64,000 bases of DNA from Halobacteriovoraceae bacterium (GCA_002718735.1 PBFR01000019.1:62001-126000); one strand, 5' to 3'. Shown: positions 8,854 through 16,909, counted from the first letter of the stretch. The notes: a model not told the origin generated them from the letters alone. A program made the numbers and translations.

Positions 8854-9096
8854 ATGAAGTTTGTTATTATATCATCTCTAATGTTGTCTTTTTCAAGTTT
8901 TGGATTTGTAAAAAAGGCCAGTATCGATGATGCTTTTTCAGTAAAGTACGAAGAGGCAAAGCAAGAAGAAACTAACCGTAACCTTGCAAGTAGTCCAGTA
9001 ACTGAAGGCGAGCAAGAAGATCTTGAAAAAACAGAAAGAAGTGCTTCAGAGCAAGACGTTGATAGTTCGACTCAGCTTCGCTACTGGAAGTATTAG
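8854..9096 (+). CDS. Small exported acidic protein of unknown function
   Basis: An 80-residue protein with a clear signal peptide (about residues 1-18) followed by an acidic Glu/Ser/Gln-rich and probably disordered tail ending in LRYWKY. A GGAAAAGG sequence lies about seven bases upstream of the ATG. I know no family for it. It is the only plus-strand gene in its area; its stop overlaps the stop of rlmN by four bases. The long upstream region (8630-8853) is the likely location of divergent promoters for this gene and the phospholipase. Confidence 0.65.
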   Translation: MKFVIISSLMLSFSSFGFVKKASIDDAFSVKYEEAKQEETNRNLASSPVTEGEQEDLEKTERSASEQDVDSSTQLRYWKY

Positions 9097-10196
9097 GCCT
9101 GAGCGTCGGAATTTTCAATTCTTCTAATTTCGACGCTTTGATCCCACAAGTTCAATTTTTCGTATTGAGTTTTTAACTGACCACATGCAGCCAAAATGTC
9201 CTCACCTTTTGTTGCTCTGATGGTGCAGGTGTACCCCTTCTTAATCATCTGATCCATAAACCATAAAACCTGATCATTGCTAGGTTTTTTATAATTGCTT
9301 CCAGGATACTCGTTAAAAGGTATCAGGTTTATCTTTGACTCTCTTTTATCCAAGAGTTTGTTCAAGGCTTCAACATCTGACTTGGTATCGTTAACACCAG
9401 CAATTAGAAGATACTCATAAGTGATTCTTCTGTGTGCTTTAAGTGGAATGGATTTAATTGCATCAAAAAGTCTTTGAAGGTCATACGCTTTATTGATGGG
9501 CATAAGCTCTGTTCTTGTATCATTTTTTGCAGAGTGAAGTGAAATAGCAATATTCACTGGCGGAAAGTCATGAAGCATTTTGATCTTGGGAACAAGTCCG
9601 GAAGTTGAAAGGGTAATCTTCCTCTGGCTTAGCCCCAGACCTTTTTGCTCCAAAAAATTGATTGTAGCCTTTTTAACATTTTCGTAATTATGCAAAGGCT
9701 CGCCCTGCCCCATATAAACGATATTAGTTAATCTCTCTTCTTCATGAACGTTTTCTTTCAACCAAAGGCTAACGGCCATAAACTGCCCTGTAATTTCACC
9801 AGCCTTGAGGTGTCTTTTCAGACCTTGGGTACCAGTATGGCAGAATGTGCATCCAATAGCACAGCCAACTTGAGAGGATATACATTGTGTTAAGCGGTTT
9901 CTTGCTGGAATAACCACAGTTTCAACAGTTTGCTTATCTTCAAACTGAACTAGAAACTTTCTTGTGCCATCATATGACTTTGCATGAAAAATAACTTTGG
10001 GTAGATCAAATGAGTAGGTCTCACCAAGCCATTCCCTACACTTCTTGGAAACATTAGACCAAGATTCAATATCTAGAATTTTACGATCATATACCCACTC
10101 AAATAATTGAGTTGCTGCAAACTTCTTATGGCCTGCGGCCACAAGTTCATCGGAAAGATCGCTTAATGTAAGATCAAAAAAAGATGGCTTTGTCAT
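9093..10196 (-). CDS. rlmN: RlmN, dual-specificity rRNA/tRNA adenine-C2 methyltransferase
   Basis: This 367-residue radical-SAM enzyme has the CxxxCxxC iron-sulfur motif as CAIGCTFC, preceded by the N-terminal RlmN accessory domain and followed by MGQGEPLHNY and LSTSGLVPKI. The second catalytic cysteine is in DILAACGQL near the C-terminus. RlmN methylates A2503 of 23S rRNA and A37 of some tRNAs. Length and motif order match the family. It is read alone on the minus strand, with an overlap at the 3' end to the small exported protein. Confidence 0.96.
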   Translation of the reverse strand: MTKPSFFDLTLSDLSDELVAAGHKKFAATQLFEWVYDRKILDIESWSNVSKKCREWLGETYSFDLPKVIFHAKSYDGTRKFLVQFEDKQTVETVVIPARNRLTQCISSQVGCAIGCTFCHTGTQGLKRHLKAGEITGQFMAVSLWLKENVHEEERLTNIVYMGQGEPLHNYENVKKATINFLEQKGLGLSQRKITLSTSGLVPKIKMLHDFPPVNIAISLHSAKNDTRTELMPINKAYDLQRLFDAIKSIPLKAHRRITYEYLLIAGVNDTKSDVEALNKLLDKRESKINLIPFNEYPGSNYKKPSNDQVLWFMDQMIKKGYTCTIRATKGEDILAACGQLKTQYEKLNLWDQSVEIRRIENSDAQA

Positions 10197-10314
10197 AATA
10201 TCCTTAAACTTTTAAGCGTTTTAAGGCATATGACACCACATGGCAATAGATAGTGTAAATACTGTATAAATCGAAAGTATCAAACGAATAAGTCACTGAA
10301 ATCAGGTCGTAAAT

Positions 10315-10704
10315 TTAGTTAAAGAACTTATTAAAGAGATTAGACTTCTTCCTGGACTGATCAGGGTTTTCAATGACGTTCCCATACCTTCTAAATAGCT
10401 CTCTAAAGCTTCGGGCATCGTTACATGTGTCCAATCCAATATTGTAGTCCACATTTGAAAGAATGAAGACCTCCGCGGCATGAGTTTCCTGACACACTTC
10501 CAGTGCAAATTGCCCAAGATCTTCCAACGTTTTAAACCAAAGATTTTGCTCATTGTGAAAGCGAAAGGGCTGATAAAGATCACTGATGACCTTTGAGCTT
10601 ACAGGGCCTTCTTCAGAAAAGAAGTTGATGATTTCAACAAGCGAGCTATCTTCGCCTTCGTTTAAAATCCTATACAATAAATTTAAACTTAAATTCTTTC
10701 TCAT
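10315..10704 (-). CDS. Small cytoplasmic protein of unknown function
   Basis: A 129-residue protein with mixed helical and acidic segments, no signal peptide and no membrane segment. I do not recognise a family. It begins three bases after the stop of the preceding large gene (10708-12435), so the two are very probably co-transcribed. A shorter reading frame over the same DNA in another phase is an artefact. The 118 bases that follow before rlmN hold no clear terminator. Confidence 0.7.
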   Translation of the reverse strand: MRKNLSLNLLYRILNEGEDSSLVEIINFFSEEGPVSSKVISDLYQPFRFHNEQNLWFKTLEDLGQFALEVCQETHAAEVFILSNVDYNIGLDTCNDARSFRELFRRYGNVIENPDQSRKKSNLFNKFFN

Positions 10705-10707
10705 TCT

Positions 10708-12435
10708 TTACTCGTAAAATCCAAAGTCCAAAGAAACGGAACCTCCAGGCAAAAGATGAACTTCAATTCCAATTGGTGTGGACTTAACTTCAACTTTTCT
10801 CTGATCAACTGTTTTTAAAAAAGCAAAATTCTTGGCCCCGGATATTTTGGCCTTTTTCTTATAACTTGTAGTGTTGTAGATAGACACTCTTCTAATTTCC
10901 TCATAGCTGAGTTCGTAAGCATTGGAAGGCCTGCTGTGCCAGAAGTAATATACTCCCGCTTCATCCGCCTGAATATCCAAATGTTTTATGTTGAGATAAG
11001 AAATTAAAGTTTCCCAAAACTTCAACTTCTTTAATAGTGGGGCGTCTTCCAGTTTTTCAGACCTATAGGTTATTATAATCCCCTCACCTAATGTAATCTT
11101 GCTAACAGGGCTCACATAATTAATTTTTTCTTCTTTGAGAGAGTTCTCCAAAACAAAGGTGTCCAATCGTCGAACTAGGTCCTCATTCATGCCAGTCAAG
11201 TCTAGAAAGATTCTAGATCCGTTCATGAAAAGTTTTATGACGCTTTGGAAGTCTGAAGCACTCAAACCTTCGCCTTTAAAAAAGCGAATCTTGTTCCCAA
11301 ATTCTTCGTCAAAATTTACATTTAATGCCTCTTTAAACCTAAAGGTCCAAGAAAATTGTCTTTCCAAAAATTGAACAAGGCCATCTTTTATAAAGGCATT
11401 GGGATTTGTATTTCTAAATAGCTCAAAAAAGACTATTGGATTAAACTTTGAAGAGTACTCCTCGTCATAAAGTTCATTTTGCATATGTGAGCGTATAAAA
11501 GGCTCGCTTACAATTTCACCTAAAGCTTTGATCAGTGGATCTTTTTTGATGGCGGGAGAAAGGAGAACTGAACTTGGTATAAAGTCCAACGTCGTCATTC
11601 CAAGAAGCTGACTAAAGTAACTACTTGGGTGCTCCCAATGCTCGCTTGTTCTTTCAAAGATGTCAGAACTTCCGCCGCCCAAGAAAGAAAAACTTAACTC
11701 GCCCGCCCAGTTAGCACTTAGACTTTCCTGTGCAACCTGTTCATATAAAGATTGAATTTGTTTTGAATAATTCTTTTTTAATGTTTCAATCTCACCTGGA
11801 TTATTAAGAACTTTTTCTTTATCCAATTCACCATCATGTGCCATCTGAGCAAGGTATCTATCAAAGCCCCTGTTAAATGTAGTGGAATGGTCATTAAAAA
11901 AGCTCAATGCCCTACCAAATTGAAGAGAGTATGCTTTGGCCCCATAAACATCACAGGCTATAGCGTTCTCGCTCAAGTAACGACTTACAGAAGAGCAAAA
12001 GCCTCTGAAGGCCTGAAATATTCTAGGATCGTAGAAAGAATACATTTTATTAAGACGAGTGTCGTTATCTAGAACTGCGACTGCCAATCCATTATTATCT
12101 ATTAATAGATTTCTGGCCAAATATGACGGAAGGCCCCCATTGGGCAGAAATGGTGCAGGCGACAAAGGCAACAGGAGGGCGATTTCTCTGCCTACTCGTT
12201 GAGCACAGTCGTACAGGCGCTTTAAGTCAGTTTCTGGCCTATAATTTCCAAAGTCCAAAACATCTGGGCTTTCATTGTGAAGTCCCCAAAAAATAGGCAC
12301 AAAAACAGGGGAAGGGCCCTGAAATTCACTTAATTTGCTCTCCCAAAGCGAAGGTGAAGTTCTCCAAAAGAAAAACCAGTTTTCTCCAGGAAACACCGTA
12401 TCATATTCCTTGGCCTCAGGTGTCGTAAGTTGCAA
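10708..12435 (-). CDS. Possible TIM-barrel glycoside hydrolase (GH35/42-like), cytoplasmic
   Basis: A 575-residue soluble protein without a signal peptide. Its first third resembles the start of beta-galactosidase-type TIM barrels: a FGNYRPETDLKRLYDCAQ segment, then LLLPLSPAPFLPNGGLPSYL, where GH35/42 enzymes have a similar GP..c.EW..GG.P.WL pattern. The C-terminal ~100 residues look like a beta domain (IGIEVHLLPGGSVSLDFGFY). I could not identify both catalytic glutamates, so activity is uncertain. The start is TTG behind AGGGAGGA. It heads a two-gene unit with the 129-residue protein and is divergent from the acyl-CoA dehydrogenase gene. Confidence 0.5.
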   Translation of the reverse strand: MQLTTPEAKEYDTVFPGENWFFFWRTSPSLWESKLSEFQGPSPVFVPIFWGLHNESPDVLDFGNYRPETDLKRLYDCAQRVGREIALLLPLSPAPFLPNGGLPSYLARNLLIDNNGLAVAVLDNDTRLNKMYSFYDPRIFQAFRGFCSSVSRYLSENAIACDVYGAKAYSLQFGRALSFFNDHSTTFNRGFDRYLAQMAHDGELDKEKVLNNPGEIETLKKNYSKQIQSLYEQVAQESLSANWAGELSFSFLGGGSSDIFERTSEHWEHPSSYFSQLLGMTTLDFIPSSVLLSPAIKKDPLIKALGEIVSEPFIRSHMQNELYDEEYSSKFNPIVFFELFRNTNPNAFIKDGLVQFLERQFSWTFRFKEALNVNFDEEFGNKIRFFKGEGLSASDFQSVIKLFMNGSRIFLDLTGMNEDLVRRLDTFVLENSLKEEKINYVSPVSKITLGEGIIITYRSEKLEDAPLLKKLKFWETLISYLNIKHLDIQADEAGVYYFWHSRPSNAYELSYEEIRRVSIYNTTSYKKKAKISGAKNFAFLKTVDQRKVEVKSTPIGIEVHLLPGGSVSLDFGFYE

Positions 12436-12559
12436 GCATTCCTCCCTAAATCGATGAGATTTATTCTAGCAATACTTTAACCCTTATATCCAGCGGAAAT
12501 TGCTTATTTAAGCTCTAATATTTGTTTTTGCTCAGTAGTTATTATATATAGGGTTTCAA

Positions 12560-12573
12560 TTATTCGAGAATAA
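12560..12573. promoter_or_regulatory. Short inverted repeat upstream of acyl-CoA dehydrogenase
   Basis: TTATTC and GAATAA flank a two-base centre (GA), 12 bases before the dehydrogenase ATG, in the 150-base divergent region 12436-12585. It could be an operator for a regulator of fatty-acid genes; no identical element is evident before the other beta-oxidation genes, so this is weak. Confidence 0.25.
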
Positions 12574-12585
12574 AAGGGAACATAC

Positions 12586-13734
12586 ATGTGGTACTTTACT
12601 GAAGAACAACGACAATTAGCTCAAGTTTGCAAAGACTTTGCTCAAAATGAAATCGCTCCTAAGGCGGAGCATCACGACACTCACGAAACTTTTAATATCG
12701 AAGCTTTTAAAAAGATGGGAGAGCTTGGTTTACTTGGCATTACAGCAGATCCTGAGTACGGCGGAGCTGGCCTAGGTGCAACAGAAGCTACAATTGTTAT
12801 GGAAGAGTTTGGAAAAGCCTGCCCAGGTTTAACACTTTCCTACCTTGCACATTCAATGTTGTGTGTAAATAACATCAACTCAAATGCCTCTGCCGAGCAG
12901 AAAGCAAAATATCTTCCTAAACTCATTTCAGGTGAGCACATAGGCGCAATGGGAATGAGTGAGCCTGGCTATGGCTCAGACGCTGTTGGAATGCAATGTA
13001 AGGCAACCAAGGCCGACGGACATTACGTGATCAATGGAAACAAAATGTGGATCACCAACGCCCAATTTGCAGACACCGTTTACCTTTACACAAGAACTGG
13101 CAAAGATAAGAAAGATCTAACTACGTTTATTGTGGATACAAAAAACTGCGAAGGCTACTCAGTATCTAAAGAGATTCTTAAGATGGGAATGAGAGGCTCC
13201 CCTACTGGAGAGCTTAGTTTTGAAAATGCTAAGGTTCCTGAAGAGAACAGAGTCGGCAATGAAGGAGACTCTGTTTATCACATGATGAAGAATCTTGAGA
13301 TCGAAAGACTTACCATTGCTGGTATTTCTTTGGGTATTGCTCAAGCTTGTGTTGATCAATGTATTAAGTACGCCACAGAGAGAGAACAGTTTGGGAAGCC
13401 AATTGGAAACTTCCAATTAATCCAAAAAATGATTGCCGAGATGGCCTCTGAAACAGAAATGATGAGAACTTTTCTTTACGACTCCTGTAAACTTTGGGAC
13501 GAAGGAAAGGTTTCCAATACAAGGGCCTCAATGGTTAAGCTTCAGCTTCCAAAGATGGCAACTAAGATCGCTCTAGATGCTATTCAGCTTCACGGGGGCT
13601 ATGGCTATTCTAGAGAGTTCCCAGTTGAAAGACTTATGAGAGATGCCAAGCTTAATGAAATCGGTGCTGGCACAAATGAAGTAATGATCATGATCATTGC
13701 TAAAAACCTTCTCAAAGAAGCTTCACAAAGATAA
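12586..13734 (+). CDS. Acyl-CoA dehydrogenase, isovaleryl/long-chain-like subtype
   Basis: This 382-residue flavoprotein has the full acyl-CoA dehydrogenase fold: AMGMSEPGYGSD for FAD binding, the middle beta domain, and the C-terminal HGGYGYSREFPVERLMRD segment. Near the C-terminus it reads IGAGTNE, where short- and medium-chain enzymes have the catalytic glutamate in an EGT motif. Instead it has LEIERLTIAG, placing a glutamate near residue 240, as in isovaleryl-CoA and long-chain dehydrogenases (Glu254 of human IVD). The substrate is therefore probably a branched or long acyl-CoA. It passes electrons to an ETF not seen in the window. A strong terminator follows directly. Confidence 0.88.
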   Translation: MWYFTEEQRQLAQVCKDFAQNEIAPKAEHHDTHETFNIEAFKKMGELGLLGITADPEYGGAGLGATEATIVMEEFGKACPGLTLSYLAHSMLCVNNINSNASAEQKAKYLPKLISGEHIGAMGMSEPGYGSDAVGMQCKATKADGHYVINGNKMWITNAQFADTVYLYTRTGKDKKDLTTFIVDTKNCEGYSVSKEILKMGMRGSPTGELSFENAKVPEENRVGNEGDSVYHMMKNLEIERLTIAGISLGIAQACVDQCIKYATEREQFGKPIGNFQLIQKMIAEMASETEMMRTFLYDSCKLWDEGKVSNTRASMVKLQLPKMATKIALDAIQLHGGYGYSREFPVERLMRDAKLNEIGAGTNEVMIMIIAKNLLKEASQR

Positions 13735-13740
13735 ATTAAT

Positions 13741-13767
13741 AAACGCTCCGAAAGGAGCGTTTTTTAA
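13741..13767 (+). terminator. Rho-independent terminator after acyl-CoA dehydrogenase
   Basis: Nine-base perfect stem AAACGCTCC/GGAGCGTTT with a GAAA loop, followed by a T run. The same stem recurs at 14940 and 15943. Confidence 0.92.
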
Positions 13768-13868
13768 TTCTATTTGAATTTTCTCATAGTTTATTCAAAT
13801 TGTGTCCCAAATGAAATCGTTCATCAAACCATAATTTCAAAGAGAACCTTATGTGATTGTGGTGTGTG

Positions 13869-13896
13869 AAGTCCCTGCCTTAGGGAATAGGGACTT
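13869..13896 (-). other. Stem-loop near the 3' end of the 13906 gene
   Basis: AAGTCCCT and AGGGACTT form an eight-base stem around a 12-base loop, 10 bases past the stop of the minus-strand gene. There is no T run on either side, so it may stabilise the mRNA end rather than terminate. Confidence 0.4.
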
Positions 13897-13905
13897 AGTC
13901 GTTAT

Positions 13906-14349
13906 TTAGTCTTCGCAGATAATTTGATCGTTGCTCGTAGCAAGATCAATGTCATATGAAAAGTCGCTGTAAGCGGATACGCCATCAACAGAAATACTCA
14001 TAGTGCAGACCTTATCCTCTTTATTGAAATAATCTACAATAAACTCACCTGTACCTGCATCACCGGCATTTGGCTTATCAGGATTACAGTTGTCCGAGTT
14101 AATAAAATGCAACCCCTTATCAAGGCCATAGGCTACATAATCTAAAAGGCGGGACTCTTTTGTTTTTTCAACATACTCAACTCCTACTATTGAGTGTAAG
14201 TCGACATTGTATTTTTCGCTCATAAACTCTTGAACAATTTCTTTTTTGTTCATGTCCATACTATATGAAAAGTTAGACAGGTTTTCATAGCAGTTAGCAA
14301 ATGAGGATACTGATCCCAAAAGAGTTATGCTGATTAGTAGTGTTTTCAT
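13906..14349 (-). CDS. Exported protein of unknown function
   Basis: A 147-residue protein with a signal peptide (MKTLLISITLLGSVSSFA) and an acidic mature part with four cysteines (in ANCYENL, DNCNPD, KVCTMS and IICED), which could form two disulfides in the periplasm. I recognise no domain. It is one of several small exported proteins in the 13.9-16.9 kb patch, read from its own promoter region to the right. A GGAG-like site (ACGGAG) precedes the ATG. Confidence 0.7.
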   Translation of the reverse strand: MKTLLISITLLGSVSSFANCYENLSNFSYSMDMNKKEIVQEFMSEKYNVDLHSIVGVEYVEKTKESRLLDYVAYGLDKGLHFINSDNCNPDKPNAGDAGTGEFIVDYFNKEDKVCTMSISVDGVSAYSDFSYDIDLATSNDQIICED

Positions 14350-14605
14350 AAAAATCTCCGTGTTTCTATTGAATGGTTAAATTTAAAACCGTGTTTTTTA
14401 TTCCTCTGTATAAAACAATGAACGCAACCTACCGCATCGCAAAAAAAAGCACTATACTCCCTATAAATTCTATACTGTTTAATATCGAGGTTTGTTCATT
14501 AAGGTTCTATTTTCAGTAATTTATGCCACTACTGTATCTAATAGGAATATGAACGCAACTGCTTGTAGTGGCTTTTTAGATCTGCTAATATTATTGAACA
14601 TGATC

Positions 14606-14634
14606 AGGTGGTGGAGCGCGCGAACACCCCACCT
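14606..14634. other. Stem-loop in the 14.4-15.1 kb non-coding stretch
   Basis: AGGTGG pairs with CCACCT around an inner GC-rich segment containing the palindrome GCGCGC. It lies directly after the stop of the candidate 27-residue peptide on the minus strand. No T run follows, so termination is not certain. Confidence 0.35.
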
Positions 14635-14637
14635 AAA

Positions 14638-14721
14638 TCATCGTTTGATTAAATCTAGAATTGAATTAATGATATCCAAAACTAGCTTAATCAAAGTCAA
14701 AACCCTGATTATGTCTTCCAT
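14638..14721 (-). CDS. Candidate 27-residue amphipathic peptide (type I toxin-like?)
   Basis: A complete small frame: ATG at 14721, 27 codons, TGA. The peptide starts MEDIIRVLTLIKLVLD and ends DLIKR; Ile/Leu/Val alternate with charged residues so that a helix would have one hydrophobic face. AAAGGTG lies seven bases upstream of the ATG. Hairpins sit just before it (14743-14764) and just after it (14606-14634). Small peptides of this character are found among type I toxins (for example the Ibs and ShoB groups) and phenol-soluble modulins. No homologue is recognised, and a chance frame of this length is possible; the hydrophobic pattern and ribosome site are the support. Confidence 0.35.
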   Translation of the reverse strand: MEDIIRVLTLIKLVLDIINSILDLIKR

Positions 14722-14742
14722 AACAAACACCTTTGGTTAAAA

Positions 14743-14764
14743 GGCTCCCCTTCATTGGGGAGTT
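14743..14764 (-). other. Hairpin with TTTT on the minus strand before the small peptide frame
   Basis: CTCCCC/GGGGAG stem with a six-base loop, extended by two G-T pairs and followed on the minus strand by TTTT. It could be an attenuator or a terminator for upstream minus-strand transcription; it ends about 20 bases before the peptide ATG. Confidence 0.4.
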
Positions 14765-14939
14765 ACGGAAGCTGCATGCTTTCTACAGCAGTGCAGTTCA
14801 ATGTTCAGTAGTATTCAAACGAGTGGGATGAAGTTTTTTAAAAATGAAATTCAAAAATAAAGAAGATTAAAAGCAAATTGATGATTGAGACTGCGAAAGA
14901 AAAGGACTTACTTTAGGAAGCTTTAAAAGGATAGTTGAG

Positions 14940-14963
14940 AAACGCTCCGAAAGGAGCGTTTTC
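14940..14963 (+). terminator. Second copy of the AAACGCTCC terminator
   Basis: Identical nine-base stem and GAAA loop to the terminator at 13741, followed by TTTCC on the plus strand. No recognised plus-strand gene ends here, so it points to a plus-strand RNA in this gap or to a copied segment. Confidence 0.7.
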
Positions 14964-15087
14964 CTTATTCTGTTTTTTTATAAATTATATTCAACCTATA
15001 TACCCCAACGACTGAAATAAAGAAGATCTTCGTGATCGGGATGATTTATCTCCTTAGAGCTCTCCCCTTCTAAGACTTTTCATGTAA

Positions 15088-15765
15088 TCACAAGCTAGAT
15101 AACTCTTTTAGAACTTCTTTATAATCGGCTTGTTGACCATAGGAAACATAATGATCGCCAACGTTATTATTATTTAGAAAATAAACTTTTGGGTATAATA
15201 AATTTGTTAATTTAAAGCTAACATCTCTAACAGTATAATCGAGTGAATGACCATTTCTCCTGATATCAAGGGAAATTAGTCCATCAAAGTAATCTTTAAT
15301 AACAACAATTTTGTCTTTATATTCATGCCTAACTATTTCGTCATTAACCTCTTTGCCAACTTCTACCCCAACCTTTTCCTCAAAAACAAGGTCTCCACTA
15401 TTTAATGTTGCAATTACTTTTTGATTAAAGATATTGAAACTTACTTTTTTTGTAGTTTGATCGTATTGAAAGTTAATATTCTTTGATGATATTTTTGTGA
15501 CATCTTCAGATTCAGTTGATCCATAAAACTCACTAACTACAATCAGTTTCATTTTGTTACAATCTAGTCTTAAGCTCAGATCTTCATCAGTTTCTTCTAA
15601 ATACACACTGAATAATGATAAATGGTTCTCACTTACCGGCGAACCTCCAAAGCTTAATTCAGCAGCATTTGATTCACAGGAACTGTTTAAGTTCGGTGTT
15701 TTCGCAAAAACATGGGATATAGGCAGGATCGTTAAAAGTAGTGCATAAAAATAATTCTTTTTCAT
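15088..15765 (-). CDS. Exported protein of unknown function
   Basis: The start is taken at the ATG at 15765, which opens a signal peptide (MKKNYFYALLLTILPISHVFA) and is preceded by GGAAAA, rather than at the longer frame 13 codons upstream. The mature protein (about 204 residues) is rich in beta-forming segments and has only two cysteines. No family is recognised. It is a single gene flanked by its own upstream region and belongs to the patch of small exported proteins. Confidence 0.7.
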   Translation of the reverse strand: MKKNYFYALLLTILPISHVFAKTPNLNSSCESNAAELSFGGSPVSENHLSLFSVYLEETDEDLSLRLDCNKMKLIVVSEFYGSTESEDVTKISSKNINFQYDQTTKKVSFNIFNQKVIATLNSGDLVFEEKVGVEVGKEVNDEIVRHEYKDKIVVIKDYFDGLISLDIRRNGHSLDYTVRDVSFKLTNLLYPKVYFLNNNNVGDHYVSYGQQADYKEVLKELSSL

Positions 15766-15942
15766 AAAATTTTCCGTAAATCTAATTAGTAGTTCGCTGG
15801 CCATAAATAACAGATCTTAAGAAATACACAATCTTTTCTGTAATATATATAGATCAATACTATTCAAGTGTGTCGAGTGAACTTTGCCATACATGAAAAT
15901 GAAATGCCCAAAAGTAAAATGCCCCTGTAAAGTAGGAATAAA

Positions 15943-15964
15943 AAACGCTCCTTTAGGAGCGTTT
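15943..15964 (-). terminator. Third AAACGCTCC-type terminator, minus strand
   Basis: Same nine-base stem with a TAAA loop (minus strand), followed on the minus strand by a T run (GGAGCGTTTTTTATTCC). It ends the two-gene unit of paralogous exported proteins whose last stop is at 16040. Confidence 0.88.
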
Positions 15965-16039
15965 ATATACTAAAGAGTAAAAGTTAATTTCTAAACCGCG
16001 TTGGACTCAAGTAATAGGTTGAAGAGTACAGATGGTCTA

Positions 16040-16468
16040 TTACAAATTTCTTTTTTGAGTAGTTGCCAGGGCAAGCTCTGCCAATTTCTCGTCAGAGATC
16101 TGCTCAAGGTCGACTTCAAGTCCATGCTCTTCAAATACGCCTTCCACGGCCATTTGGTTATTAAAAAGATCTTCTTTAAAAAGGGAAAGAGCTGGTGATT
16201 CTTCAAGTTCAATTGCTCCCCCCAATACTTCAATAGCGTCAGAGCTAAGCCCTTCATAGTTAAGTGGCATGATGTATCTGTCCACAAGTGTAAAGGCAAC
16301 AATAGTTAGTGATGCAGGAATTGGATAAAATACAGCTCCAGTTCCTGCAGTTGTTGCAACTCCAATAGAAGTGTAGAAAACACTCTCCAAATCTTTAATA
16401 GAGTTAGCCTGAGCACTTGCACCAAATAAGGTGATACCAAGAACTAAAGTATTGAATAGGTTTTTCAT
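16040..16468 (-). CDS. Exported or membrane protein, paralogue of the next gene
   Basis: A 142-residue protein with a signal peptide (about 1-21), a hydrophobic middle (FYPIPASLTIVAFTLVDRYI) and an acidic helical C-terminus reading EVDLEQISDEKLAELAL. The neighbouring upstream gene encodes the same length and plan with near-identical C-terminal sequence, so the two arose by tandem duplication. It lies 10 bases after that gene, with AAGGGAC as ribosome site. No known domain is recognised. The hydrophobic centre may be a membrane hairpin. Confidence 0.72.
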   Translation of the reverse strand: MKNLFNTLVLGITLFGASAQANSIKDLESVFYTSIGVATTAGTGAVFYPIPASLTIVAFTLVDRYIMPLNYEGLSSDAIEVLGGAIELEESPALSLFKEDLFNNQMAVEGVFEEHGLEVDLEQISDEKLAELALATTQKRNL

Positions 16469-16478
16469 AAAGTCCCTT

Positions 16479-16907
16479 TTACTTTTCGGCCATAGAAGTC
16501 GCTAGTGCTATTTCAGCCAATTCTTCATCAGAAATTTGTTCAAGGTCTACTTTAAGTCCATTCTCTTCAAACTTTGCCTCAACAGCTTCTTGGTTATTTA
16601 AAAGGTCTTCTTTAAACATTGAAAGTGATAGAGAGTCTTCTACTGATGAATTCCCAGCAAGAACCTCTATTGAGTCTTTTGACAGGCCTTCGTAGTATCC
16701 TGGCTCAGTAATAAATGCATATAGATACCAACTGCTCACAGAAGCTAAAACAGGAACCGGGTAAAAGGTCGCTGCGGTTGCTGTGACTGCAACACCACCG
16801 ACTGCACTATAAAATATGCCTTCACATCCTTCTCCGCAGCCAGAAGCTGAAGCAGAGGTGCTAGTTAGAGTACTGGCAAGAATTAGTGGCATTATTAGCT
16901 TTTTCAT
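16479..16907 (-). CDS. Exported or membrane protein, first of a tandem paralogue pair
   Basis: A 142-residue protein with a signal peptide (about 1-22), a short Cys/Gly motif (SGCGEGCEG), a hydrophobic stretch (TATAATFYPVPVLASVSSWYLY) and the conserved tail KVDLEQISDEELAEIAL shared with its neighbour. The Cys motif is absent in the neighbour. Function unknown. Its ribosome site AAGGAG lies inside one arm of a perfect 11-base hairpin (16910-16941), so translation is likely controlled by RNA folding. Confidence 0.75.
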   Translation of the reverse strand: MKKLIMPLILASTLTSTSASASGCGEGCEGIFYSAVGGVAVTATAATFYPVPVLASVSSWYLYAFITEPGYYEGLSKDSIEVLAGNSSVEDSLSLSMFKEDLLNNQEAVEAKFEENGLKVDLEQISDEELAEIALATSMAEK

Positions 16908-16909
16908 AA

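Larger units (their letters stand above)
14350..15087. other. 738-base stretch without a clear protein gene
   Basis: This is the longest gap in the window. It holds promoter-like TATACT sequences near 14453 and 14471, a low-quality 82-codon TTG frame on the plus strand (14492-14740), the 27-codon minus-strand frame, stem-loops at 14606, 14743 and 14940, and otherwise AT-rich DNA. A plus-strand RNA running to the 14940 terminator would be antisense to the 27-codon frame. I see no tRNA, tmRNA, 6S or RNase P RNA in it. Confidence 0.5.

Noticed and set aside
10302..10583. 93-codon frame overlapping the 129-residue gene
   Set aside because: Same DNA in another phase; the 129-residue frame begins three bases after the previous gene and has the better protein composition.
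14492..14740. 82-codon plus-strand frame starting at TTG
   Set aside because: The GAGG is too near the TTG, the sequence is not protein-like overall, and it overlaps the better small minus-strand frame. Kept only as part of the non-coding description.
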